Shown here in pieces: positions 8,417 through 15,137 of a stretch of DNA of 64,000 nucleotides. How positions within the stretch are numbered: the stretch's first letter is position 1; the number at the start of each line of letters is the position of its first letter. Below the pieces are notes generated by a model that saw only the letters and a list, made by a program, of their open reading frames with translations, ran no database searches and had not been told where the DNA came from. Source of the stretch: Hallella multisaccharivorax DSM 17128 (lineage in GTDB: Bacteria; Bacteroidota; Bacteroidia; Bacteroidales; Bacteroidaceae); the NCBI RefSeq assembly GCF_000218235.1, contig NZ_GL945017.1:2175607-2239606 (forward strand). Reading direction: 5' to 3'. Position numbers and translations under genes: made by a program.

Positions 8417-9379
8417 ATGAGAGCTATTGTCATCAATAGATGCTGCAAAGCAGAGGATTTACGGGTGAGTGACATCCCCAAGCCAACAGCCCAGCCTGGT
8501 TGGGTCGTGGTAAAAGTATTTGCCGCAGGCATGAACCACTCGGAAGTGATCCTCCGCCTCTATGAGGCAGATGAGAGCTATATCAATACGCCTGTCGTTC
8601 CTGGCATTGAATGCGTAGGGGAGATTGAGGAATCATTAGATGCACAGTTCCAGAAAGGTGACAGAGTGGTTGCTCTGATGGGTGGTATGGGCAGGTCGTT
8701 CAACGGTGGCGATGAAGAATATGCCTTGTTACCTGTCTCTCATGTTTTCAAGGTTAATACCGATATGGACTGGCTCTCTCTTGCTGCCGTACCCGAGAGC
8801 TATTTCACGGCTTATGGCTCACTGACTAAAGCCTTGTTACTGAAAGAGAACGACACGCTCTTAGTGAGAGGCGCCACAAGTACGATCGGACAGGCTGCCG
8901 TTCAGCTCGGCAAGGCTTCGGGCGCTTACGTCATCGGTACGAGCCGCAAAGAGAGTGCATTCGAGAAGATAAAGGCTTTAGGTGCAGATGAATGTACCAT
9001 TGACGATGGCGAATTATCCACCAAACAACTCCAACGGAAACCTAATAAACTCCTTGAGCTGATAGGTGCCAAGACGCTCTTTGACAGTCTCCGCACAGTG
9101 ACGAGACCCGGTATCGTATGCAATACCGGCAATCTTGGAGGCGAATATGTGATCCGCAATTTTGACCCGATAAAATATGTGCCTTCCGGAGTCTGGTTGA
9201 CCGGTTTCCATAGCAACTTCCCGACACAGGAAGATATGAATAACATATTCAGCCTCATAAAAAATCATCATATCAAGCCACAATACAATAAGGTCTTTAC
9301 GCTCAACCAGATCGTAGAGGCTCATACCTTACTTGAGAAAGGTGGAGCCGGCGGCAAGATTATTCTTAAAATAAGATGA
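8417..9379 (+). CDS. MDR-family NAD(P)H-dependent oxidoreductase (quinone-oxidoreductase type)
   Basis: A 320-residue medium-chain dehydrogenase/reductase. The N-terminal GroES-like domain includes GMNHSEVILRL and the PGIECVGEIEE motif near 62-73. The nucleotide-binding domain follows with a glycine motif in the form RGATSTIGQAAVQLGKASGA (about 154-173). The structural and catalytic zinc cysteines of alcohol dehydrogenases are absent, which places it in the zinc-free quinone-reductase branch. The substrate is unknown. It is 52 bp upstream of the ACGX-repeat peptide on the same strand with no terminator visible, so co-transcription is possible but a role in peptide modification is only inference. 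Confidence 0.8.
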   Translation: MRAIVINRCCKAEDLRVSDIPKPTAQPGWVVVKVFAAGMNHSEVILRLYEADESYINTPVVPGIECVGEIEESLDAQFQKGDRVVALMGGMGRSFNGGDEEYALLPVSHVFKVNTDMDWLSLAAVPESYFTAYGSLTKALLLKENDTLLVRGATSTIGQAAVQLGKASGAYVIGTSRKESAFEKIKALGADECTIDDGELSTKQLQRKPNKLLELIGAKTLFDSLRTVTRPGIVCNTGNLGGEYVIRNFDPIKYVPSGVWLTGFHSNFPTQEDMNNIFSLIKNHHIKPQYNKVFTLNQIVEAHTLLEKGGAGGKIILKIR

Positions 9380-9431
9380 TCCAAAAGATCATATAACTAT
9401 CCTTTATATTAACTATTAAAACTTTAAGATT

Positions 9432-9629
9432 ATGTTGAAGAATTTGTTTGCAGTAAAACTGCAGGAGAAAGCTGGTGAGAAACCGTCTGCTTGCGGTGCT
9501 GGTGAGAAACCGTCTGCTTGCGGTGCTGGTGAGAAACCGTCCGCTTGTGGTGCTGGTGAGAAACCGTCCGCTTGTGGCGCTGGTGAGAAACCGTCCGCTT
9601 GTGGCGCTGGTGAGAAACCGACAAAGTAA
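9432..9629 (+). CDS. ACGX-repeat peptide, putative RiPP precursor
   Basis: A 65-residue peptide consisting of a short leader (MLKNLFAVKLQEK), five exact copies of AGEKPSACG, and the tail AGEKPTK. Each repeat has one Cys in the sequence Ala-Cys-Gly-Ala, giving five evenly spaced cysteines. This is the arrangement of the target_ACGX peptides that accompany a dedicated radical SAM/SPASM enzyme (ACGX system, as I recall it from TIGRFAMs), and such an enzyme begins 14 bp downstream. Expected modification is at the Cys or neighbouring residue of each repeat, for example a thioether; the mature product is not known to me. There is no double-glycine or signal peptide, and no obvious exporter or protease is nearby. 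Confidence 0.8.
   Translation: MLKNLFAVKLQEKAGEKPSACGAGEKPSACGAGEKPSACGAGEKPSACGAGEKPSACGAGEKPTK
9471..9605 (+). repeat. 27-bp in-frame tandem repeat, five units
   Basis: Units begin at 9471, 9498, 9525, 9552 and 9579, with a partial sixth at 9606. They start GCTGGTGAGAAACCG and differ only at silent third positions (TCT/TCC, TGC/TGT, GGT/GGC). Every amino acid is conserved although the DNA has drifted, which suggests selection on the peptide. Confidence 0.95.
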
Positions 9630-9639
9630 AAGGAGGTGA
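9629..9639 (+). promoter_or_regulatory. Unusually strong Shine-Dalgarno site before the radical SAM gene
   Basis: AAAGGAGGTGA, fully complementary to the usual 3' end of 16S rRNA, starts at the last base of the peptide's stop codon and ends four bases before the ATG at 9644. None of the other genes I looked at in this window has such a site, as expected for Bacteroidetes. Confidence 0.8.
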
Positions 9640-9643
9640 GTGA

Positions 9644-10666
9644 ATGGACTATTTTTCTTTTCAGTGGCATATCACAGAAGCCTGCGATCAACGCTGTAAG
9701 CATTGCTACATCTATGCCCTTGGCTCCCATGCCAAGTTCAAGATGATGTCGGTGGACGCTATGACAAGGGCCCTTGACAATATTGAGACTTTCGGACGTA
9801 AGGCTGATCGTAAACCGTATTTGTATATCACAGGTGGCGATCCTATCTTGCATCCACAGTTCTGGACTCTTGTGGATACGCTCAAAGAGAGAAATATTCC
9901 ATTCACGATCCTTGGCAATCCGTTCCATCTCAACGATGAGGTCTGCAAACGGTTGAAAAATGCCGGATGTCATCAGTATCAGTTGTCGTTGGATGGTTTG
10001 GAAGCTACCCATGACCGCATACGCAAGCCGGGCAGTTTCCGCGATACTCTCGCAGCAATACCCGTTATCCGGAAAGCAGGAATAGCTGCAGCGGTCATGA
10101 CGACTGTCAGCCGTTGGAACTACAAAGAGGTGCCGGCGTTGGTTGACGTTGTCGTAAACCATCATGTCGATGTCTTTGCCTTTGCCCGTTACTGTCCAGA
10201 TCTGGAGAGCCGTGACACATGCTGCTCGCCGGAGGAATACCATTGGATGATGGAAGAGTGCTGGAAGAAATTCGAGCAGTACAAAGACTGCGATACTTAT
10301 TTCAGTCTGAAAGACCATCTGTGGACGTTATTCAAATACGAGCATGGTCTTTTTGACCCGAAGAAATACCCCGATGACGACATCGTCTATGACGGATGCA
10401 ATTGTGGCAATGGTCATTTCACAATCCTCTCCGACGGTGCCTGCTATGCTTGCCGGCGTATGGAGAGCAAGGTGGGCAATGCGCTGACCGACGATCTGTA
10501 TGACCTGTTCACCGGTCCGGAGATGGACAAATACCGTGTCTATGAGAATTTCGAAAAATGCGCCAAATGTGAGCTTCTCCGATTCTGCCGTGGCTGTCCT
10601 GCTGTTGCCAAAGGTTATCATGGCTCCATGTATGCTCCCGATCCCGAGTGTTGGAAAGCAGTATAG
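9644..10666 (+). CDS. Radical SAM/SPASM peptide maturase, ACGX system
   Basis: A 340-residue radical SAM enzyme. The cluster motif C14-x3-C18-x2-C21 (ACDQRCKHCYIY) binds the SAM-cleaving [4Fe-4S] cluster, and ITGGDPILHP (about 63-72) is the GGE-like SAM site. The C-terminal SPASM region holds many cysteines (DGCNCGNGHF, ACYACRR, FEKCAKCELLRFCRGCP and DPEC near the end), enough for one or two auxiliary clusters. SPASM enzymes usually modify ribosomal peptides. The gene directly follows the AGEKPSACG peptide, its presumed substrate, with a strong Shine-Dalgarno site. The family matches what I know as the ACGX-system maturase. Cysteine-rich insert segments (CPDLESRDTCCSP) are unusual. Confidence 0.88.
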   Translation: MDYFSFQWHITEACDQRCKHCYIYALGSHAKFKMMSVDAMTRALDNIETFGRKADRKPYLYITGGDPILHPQFWTLVDTLKERNIPFTILGNPFHLNDEVCKRLKNAGCHQYQLSLDGLEATHDRIRKPGSFRDTLAAIPVIRKAGIAAAVMTTVSRWNYKEVPALVDVVVNHHVDVFAFARYCPDLESRDTCCSPEEYHWMMEECWKKFEQYKDCDTYFSLKDHLWTLFKYEHGLFDPKKYPDDDIVYDGCNCGNGHFTILSDGACYACRRMESKVGNALTDDLYDLFTGPEMDKYRVYENFEKCAKCELLRFCRGCPAVAKGYHGSMYAPDPECWKAV

Positions 10667-10689
10667 TCTAACCCTTCAAAACAAACACT

Positions 10690-11307
10690 ATGGACGTTGA
10701 TATCACCAAAGAGTTGTGCCTTCAGAAGCTGCAAGGGATAGGTATCCTTCATGTAGCCACAGTCGATGAGGACGGTCGTCCTCAGGTACGTTGTGTCAGT
10801 GCTATCCACTATGAGCCCGATGCCATCTATTTCTATACTGCCCGCGGCAAGAGTTTTGCCAGACAGTTGGAAGCAAGCGGATGGGTTCAGATGGAAGGTA
10901 TGACCAAATACAAGGAGATGATACGCTTGTCAGGCAAGGTGAAGAAAGCTGATGACCAGCAGAAGTGGAAGGACAAGGTCTTTGAGGAACAGCCTTATCT
11001 GATCAATGTCTATCCGGGCAACACACGTGAGATCGGTGTCATCTACGAGATTCGCAATGCAACGATCGAATGGTTCTGGTTAGGCACACATCCAATAGAG
11101 CGACGCTATTTCACGACAGGCAATGCGCAGTGGAAGCCTAAGGGTTATCAGATATCTGATGAGTGCATTGCCTGTGGTACTTGTGAGACGGTCTGTCCCG
11201 AAGGAGCTATCGATGAAGGCGAGCCCTTTGTTATCCGGCAGAACAATTGTTTGCAGTGTGGTAACTGTTTTGAGCATTGTCCCGTTGAAGCAATCATTAA
11301 GCTTTAG
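10690..11307 (+). CDS. PPOX-type flavin domain fused to a 2[4Fe-4S] ferredoxin
   Basis: A 205-residue fusion. Residues 1-150 form a pyridoxamine-5'-phosphate-oxidase-like split barrel (GILHVATVDEDGRPQVRCVS, then YFYTARGKSFARQL), a fold that binds FMN or F420-like cofactors. Residues 155-205 hold two classical cluster motifs, C159-x2-C-x2-C-x3-C (CIACGTCETVCP) and C187-x2-C-x2-C-x3-C (CLQCGNCFEHCP). The protein can therefore couple flavin to iron-sulfur electron transfer. It begins 23 bp after the radical SAM gene and is followed by a terminator, so it ends this operon. I infer that it supplies electrons to the maturase or reduces the product; no direct evidence exists in the sequence. Confidence 0.8.
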   Translation: MDVDITKELCLQKLQGIGILHVATVDEDGRPQVRCVSAIHYEPDAIYFYTARGKSFARQLEASGWVQMEGMTKYKEMIRLSGKVKKADDQQKWKDKVFEEQPYLINVYPGNTREIGVIYEIRNATIEWFWLGTHPIERRYFTTGNAQWKPKGYQISDECIACGTCETVCPEGAIDEGEPFVIRQNNCLQCGNCFEHCPVEAIIKL

Positions 11308-11343
11308 TGAACAAATAATCATCCGCTCTAAATCTTCAAAATC

Positions 11344-11376
11344 GCCATTCTCTTTACAATAAGAGGGTGGCTTTTG
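11344..11376 (+). terminator. Hairpin terminator after the ACGX operon
   Basis: GCCATTCTCTT (11344-11354) pairs with AAGAGGGTGGC (11361-11371) using G-U pairs and is followed by TTTTGG. It separates the peptide-modification genes from the HxlR-type regulator. Confidence 0.5.
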
Positions 11377-11389
11377 GCGTTATAAGAAT

Positions 11390-11845
11390 ATGGTAAGAAG
11401 ACAAGTAACAGACCCCGTTTTTCCGCAGTGCCCCATCCGTAACGTCCTCGCTCGTATCGGTGACCGCTGGTCGCTGCTGACACTCCTGACTTTGCAAGGT
11501 TCAGATAAACCGATGCGCTTCAAGGAACTGAGCAAGGCCATACCCGACGTATCACAGAAGATGCTGGCATCAACACTGAAAGAGCTTGAGGCCGACGACC
11601 TCGTGAACCGCCAGGCTTACGTTGAGATTCCGCCTCGTGTGGAGTATTCCCTCACAGACCGTGGCCGTTCACTCATGCCATTGCTCAACCAACTTGTGGA
11701 ATGGTCGCTCGGCAACATGAGTGAGATCATTGCAAGCCGGAAAAAGTATGTAGAGGAACACGGAGATGAAACAGATTCTGACGGACATGGCAAAACTGCT
11801 ACAAGAGGAAGCCGAAAGCCACAGAGCAGTGGAAGATTTCTTTAA
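11390..11845 (+). CDS. HxlR-family transcriptional regulator
   Basis: A 151-residue winged-helix protein. CPIRNVLARIGDRWSLLTLL (about 14-33) is the HxlR hallmark, with a Cys that in some members senses electrophiles or oxidants. The recognition helix region is MRFKELSKAIPDVSQKML, and the wing follows at ADDLVNRQAYVEIPPRVEYSLT. The last ~30 residues (GDETDSDGHGKTATRGSR...) are polar and unlike the family. The same DNA in the +1 frame gives a well-behaved helical peptide (11766-11870), so the 3' end may carry a frameshift or an overlapping gene. Neighbouring oxidoreductase genes are plausible targets. Confidence 0.8.
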   Translation: MVRRQVTDPVFPQCPIRNVLARIGDRWSLLTLLTLQGSDKPMRFKELSKAIPDVSQKMLASTLKELEADDLVNRQAYVEIPPRVEYSLTDRGRSLMPLLNQLVEWSLGNMSEIIASRKKYVEEHGDETDSDGHGKTATRGSRKPQSSGRFL

Positions 11846-11870
11846 GAAGTTAGGCTATTCTCTCGCCTGA
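11766..11870 (+). CDS. Possible small overlapping ORF, 34 residues
   Basis: An ATG at 11766 in the +1 frame relative to the HxlR gene encodes MKQILTDMAKLLQEEAES plus HRAVEDFFKKLGYSLA. The amphipathic, protein-like composition contrasts with the odd tail of the overlapping frame. It ends with a TGA at 11868-11870 inside the left edge of the 650-bp repeat. It could be a separate micro-protein or the original end of the HxlR gene after a frameshift. Confidence 0.3.
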   Translation: MKQILTDMAKLLQEEAESHRAVEDFFKKLGYSLA

Positions 11871-12505
11871 ACCGTTCATCATACCACACCTTCGGAGGCC
11901 CGTCTTCAATAAATCTCAATTGGAGCATTAGTGCAGGGTGGCCCCCCGTGGGCCACCTCAGACTATGTTCGACCGCTTTATCCAGTGCAGGGTGGCCCCC
12001 TGTGGGCCACCTCAAGCCATGTTCGACCGCTTTATCATCGGTTATGACGTCTCTTCAGGTAGGGCACAGGGCCCTACCCTGCACTACAAAGAATGGCTGG
12101 CGATCGCTAAAATGTAAACTCTTTTGGCAAAAAAACACCCGCTCTTGAACATGCATTCCAGAGCGACGATGACGGCTTCATCCCTGCTTTTCGTAAACAT
12201 CATGGCACCTTTTCGGAAGAATTCCCGCGGGACATCACCTGAATCGCACTGCCTTTACAGTGAAATGGCAATATGACTACAGTTGAATCGCAACGCCTCT
12301 GCACCTATATCGCACTGCCATTGCAGCTGAATCGCGACGTAAAAACCATATTATGACGAGGCGACAAGGCTCGGATAAACCTATTAAAACATAACCACTT
12401 GATTATTAATAAAATACAAAACGACCCAAGAATGGCCTGTTTCCGGAAGAAGAACACGCCCTCTTGATTTTTTCAATTCTCAGAGCTGGTTTTGTAAAAC
12501 AATAT
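11855..12505. repeat. Long intergenic repeat, copy A (651 bp)
   Basis: Nearly identical to 19549-20148 apart from an extra ~50-bp tandem duplication (second GTGCAGGGTGGCC at 11985). It contains no convincing gene. Structured parts include GTGCAGGGT at 11931 or 11985 pairing with ACCCTGCAC (12076-12084), and inside these the hairpins GGTGGCCC/GGGCCACC and GTAGGGC/GCCCTAC (12059-12065 with 12071-12077). A run of five 22-bp units follows at 12235. The right end runs into the last eleven codons of the TPR gene. Confidence 0.9.
12235..12344. repeat. Diverged 22-bp repeat array inside copy A
   Basis: Five consecutive 22-bp units start at 12235, 12257, 12279, 12301 and 12323. Typical core: ACAGTTGAATCGCAACGCC. 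They align with the clean arrays at 31179, 46641 and 55067 (shared ACA, AA, CGCA and GCCT positions). Confidence 0.65.
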
Positions 12506-12874
12506 CACACTATCGTCCGGTCCCAGCCGATAAATCCATAATTTGATAAAGGTTGACAGCCATCTGTGCGCATCGTCCTTGTCACCTGTTGCCTCAGCAC
12601 AAACTGCAGCATAATAATAAGAAGTGAGGGAAGCAAAATTGTATCTCACAGCTTCTTCAAAATGAGGCAGGGAAGCGGTATAGTTTTTCATGCCGTAAAA
12701 GCTTTCAGCCAGTCCACGATGGCAGAGGAACATCGCCGTGGAGTCGGGCTGTAGCAGGCGGAGAGCCTGTGCCACATCATAGACGGCAAGACAGGAGTCT
12801 CCCTTGACGATGTTGTAGCTGGCATGGACGAGCAGCGGCATGAGGAGAAAGAGAAGAAGGACGAGATGTTTCAT
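12473..12874 (-). CDS. Small secreted TPR-like protein, 3' end inside the long repeat
   Basis: A 133-residue protein with a signal peptide (MKHLVLLLFLLMPLLVHA) followed by tetratricopeptide-like helices. One clear unit is AMFLCHRGLAESFYGMKNYT followed by ASLPHFEEAVRYN, and a second begins near SYYYAAVCAEATGDKDDAHR. It would be periplasmic and mediate protein contacts. The ATG lies 9 bp after the stop of the upstream receptor gene, so the two form an operon. Its final eleven codons (ILFYKTSSEN region) lie within the right end of the 650-bp repeat, so the original C-terminus may have been replaced when the repeat arrived. Confidence 0.6.
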   Translation of the reverse strand: MKHLVLLLFLLMPLLVHASYNIVKGDSCLAVYDVAQALRLLQPDSTAMFLCHRGLAESFYGMKNYTASLPHFEEAVRYNFASLTSYYYAAVCAEATGDKDDAHRWLSTFIKLWIYRLGPDDSVILFYKTSSEN

Positions 12875-12882
12875 GATGTCTG

Positions 12883-14967
12883 TTATTTGAATCGACTGGT
12901 GTCCACGGCTTCGTGGTGCCGCTCTTTGTATCCGCCGAACTTATAGGTAAACGACACGCCGAACTGCCGGTAGCACGACATCTTCATCGTGAGGTCCTGC
13001 CCCATGTAACTGATACGGGGATCCGTGCGGTAGGTGCGAAAGATGTCGTTGCAGAACACGTGGAGTATGCCTGTCCTGTTCCAGAACTGCCAGCGCATGC
13101 CGGCATCCATACGCCACAAGCCGGGGATATCGTAGGTGGCCTGTATCGCCTTGGTCTGCGAGGTGAGGTCGAGGTTGGCGGTGAGGTCGTGCCGATGGCT
13201 CAGCGTGAAGTTGTTGTTGAGGATGAATACGCCCACAAGCCTTTTCCGGTCGAAGGGGATGTCGTAGAAGTCATCATCCTTCTGCCTCATGCAGAAAGCC
13301 ACGGCCGTAGCATTGGAGTTGAGCCATAATCCGATGCTGAAAGGCGCTGCCAGCTGCATACCAACCTGATCGTCGTTGTTGAAGTTCAGCACCTGATAGG
13401 CAACGGTCAGCCGGTCATGACGCTGGTAAGGTGTCTGATAAAAGGCGTTGGACGTGTGCCGCACGTACACCACAGCCTGATACCGGCTTTTCAGCATGTA
13501 GACCAGCTGCAGCTTGTAGGTGTCCGACGGCCGCAGCTTCGGGTTGCCTACGATCTCGTTGTAACCGCCGGCGCCGTAGCTCGTATAGGGACTCATCGAC
13601 CAGTAGTCGGGATAGTTGCGGCTGTAGTTAAGTCCCAGTTGCATCACATGTCCCGGAGAAGGCAGGAAGGTGAGGTTCATCGTGGGATATGCCGTCCATT
13701 TCTTCCATGAGGGCGAGTGGTAGTATTCCACGGCTGCGGAAGCCTCGAGCATCAGTCTCGCACTGAAGTTCGTGTTGAATCCGGCATAGATGTTCACGTC
13801 GTCCTCGCGCTGCCGGGTCAGGGAGTTGCCGGGGGTGCTGTTGGGGGTATTTATGTCGGAGTAGGTCTGCGACCCGTGGTTGATGCTTGTGGTGTAGACA
13901 ACACCGTAGTTGACGTGCCATGCCTTGCCCAGACTGTGCTCTTCGGCAAGCGAGAACTTCCAACGGTTCACCCGCTGCCGGTTTTCCACCTCGTAGCGCA
14001 GTGATCCCGTCGGCATGGTACTGGCGAGAGTCTGATGTTCGGGGGTCTCATAAAAGGTCATCTCGGCTGAAGCAGTCAGCCCGAAGGGCAGCTCATAGTC
14101 GGCGCGCAGGTTCTGCAACAGGCTGTGGCTGCGTGTCAATGCGTTGCCTGCAATGTTGCCGGTCTGCCAGCTGTCGACATTGTCGTGATTGTAGATACCG
14201 TTGTAGGCAAAGCTCAGCGTGTGGTCCTTGGCAAAACGGTAGTCGAGTCCTATCCGCCAGGTATCGCTGTGGTTCTTGGAACGGTCATGCCCGTACATGG
14301 TGATGTCATGCGTTGTGCCGTCGTCGAGATGCTGATGGCTGAAGTCGTCGATGGTGCGGTAGGAAGTCCCGTGGGAGTGCAGGTACATGGCATCTACAGA
14401 CAGCGTTCCTCTATTGTACAGCAGCGTGCCCCGTTCACCGTAGTTGGCGTTATGGTCCTGGTCCCATGCCAGGTTTGCTTCTCCTTGCAGCGGAGCATTG
14501 TCGTCGTTGCGCTGCCGGAGGCGTACATTAATCACGGCACCGTGCACCTGCATCTTTGCCAGAGCATTGTACATCACCTCAACCTTCTCTACACGGCTCG
14601 CCGGCATACTTTTGAGCATCGAGGTGAGCTCCTCAAGGGAGAGCGTCGTCACCTTGCCGTTGAGGATGACGGTGGCTGACTGCATGCCAAGGGTGAGCAC
14701 GCCGTCGCGCTCCACCACGCCGGGCAGCAGTTTTAAGGCGTCGTAGACGTTCTCCACCTGCCTGCCGGAAATGATCTGCGGGAGGTCGTAGGTGATGGTA
14801 GAGCCATTGATATGTGCCAGTGGCCGCCCGCCCTTTACCATGACATCGGGAAGCTCATGAACGACGCTGTCCATGCGGAGGGAGTCGCTCTGCGCCGAGA
14901 CGCTCAGTGCAAAGACGGAGAGCAATGTGATTGAAAGCAGTCTTCTCATTCTTACAATATTATTCAC
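12883..14967 (-). CDS. TonB-dependent-receptor-like outer membrane protein
   Basis: A 694-residue outer membrane protein with a signal peptide cleaved after SVSA (around residue 25). The plug domain follows (ISGRQVENVYDALKLLPGVV and VTLSLEELTSMLKSMPASRV, about 67-140), then a large beta-barrel rich in aromatic strands, of the OMP_b-brl_3 type common in Bacteroidetes. The usual N-terminal carboxypeptidase-like domain is absent. The start may be the internal ATG giving MRRLLSITLL (residue 7). It is divergent from a sensor kinase/regulator pair, which makes it a likely target of that system. The ligand is unknown. Confidence 0.8.
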   Translation of the reverse strand: MNNIVRMRRLLSITLLSVFALSVSAQSDSLRMDSVVHELPDVMVKGGRPLAHINGSTITYDLPQIISGRQVENVYDALKLLPGVVERDGVLTLGMQSATVILNGKVTTLSLEELTSMLKSMPASRVEKVEVMYNALAKMQVHGAVINVRLRQRNDDNAPLQGEANLAWDQDHNANYGERGTLLYNRGTLSVDAMYLHSHGTSYRTIDDFSHQHLDDGTTHDITMYGHDRSKNHSDTWRIGLDYRFAKDHTLSFAYNGIYNHDNVDSWQTGNIAGNALTRSHSLLQNLRADYELPFGLTASAEMTFYETPEHQTLASTMPTGSLRYEVENRQRVNRWKFSLAEEHSLGKAWHVNYGVVYTTSINHGSQTYSDINTPNSTPGNSLTRQREDDVNIYAGFNTNFSARLMLEASAAVEYYHSPSWKKWTAYPTMNLTFLPSPGHVMQLGLNYSRNYPDYWSMSPYTSYGAGGYNEIVGNPKLRPSDTYKLQLVYMLKSRYQAVVYVRHTSNAFYQTPYQRHDRLTVAYQVLNFNNDDQVGMQLAAPFSIGLWLNSNATAVAFCMRQKDDDFYDIPFDRKRLVGVFILNNNFTLSHRHDLTANLDLTSQTKAIQATYDIPGLWRMDAGMRWQFWNRTGILHVFCNDIFRTYRTDPRISYMGQDLTMKMSCYRQFGVSFTYKFGGYKERHHEAVDTSRFK

Positions 14968-14985
14968 CGTTTGTTAACATCGATG

Positions 14986-14993
14986 CAAAGATA
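14986..14993 (-). promoter_or_regulatory. -7 box of the outer membrane receptor operon
   Basis: TATCTTTG on the minus strand, 18 bases before the receptor ATG. It probably drives 14967-12473. Confidence 0.55.
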
Positions 14994-15113
14994 GTGCGTT
15001 TCAGCGGGCTGATAAAGGCTTTCCTCTTATATAGTCTTACCGGAAGTGTTATTTAGTCTTACCGTATCTGCAAAATGGAAGCCGGTTGATCGCTGTGTCA
15101 AGAATAATATTGC

Positions 15114-15121
15114 TATCTTTG
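15114..15121 (+). promoter_or_regulatory. -7 box of the sensor kinase gene
   Basis: TATCTTTG, 16 bases before the kinase ATG at 15138. No convincing -33 element was seen, which could indicate an activated promoter. Confidence 0.55.
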
Positions 15122-15137
15122 CAAAAAAATCGACAAC

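Noticed and set aside
8417..9379. Zinc-dependent alcohol dehydrogenase
   Set aside because: The catalytic and structural zinc cysteines are absent; it fits the zinc-free quinone-reductase branch.
9471..9605. CRISPR-like or non-coding tandem repeat
   Set aside because: The 27-bp period is in frame, the changes are silent, and a maturase gene follows; this is a coding repeat.
11948..12148. 66-residue ORF in the long repeat
   Set aside because: It spans the hairpin duplication (repeating MGHLRLCSTALSS), is not kept in copy B, and is unlikely to be coding.
12913..14746. Long plus-strand ORFs opposite the outer membrane receptor gene
   Set aside because: Shadows of the minus-strand receptor frame in GC-rich DNA; no start context or family similarity.
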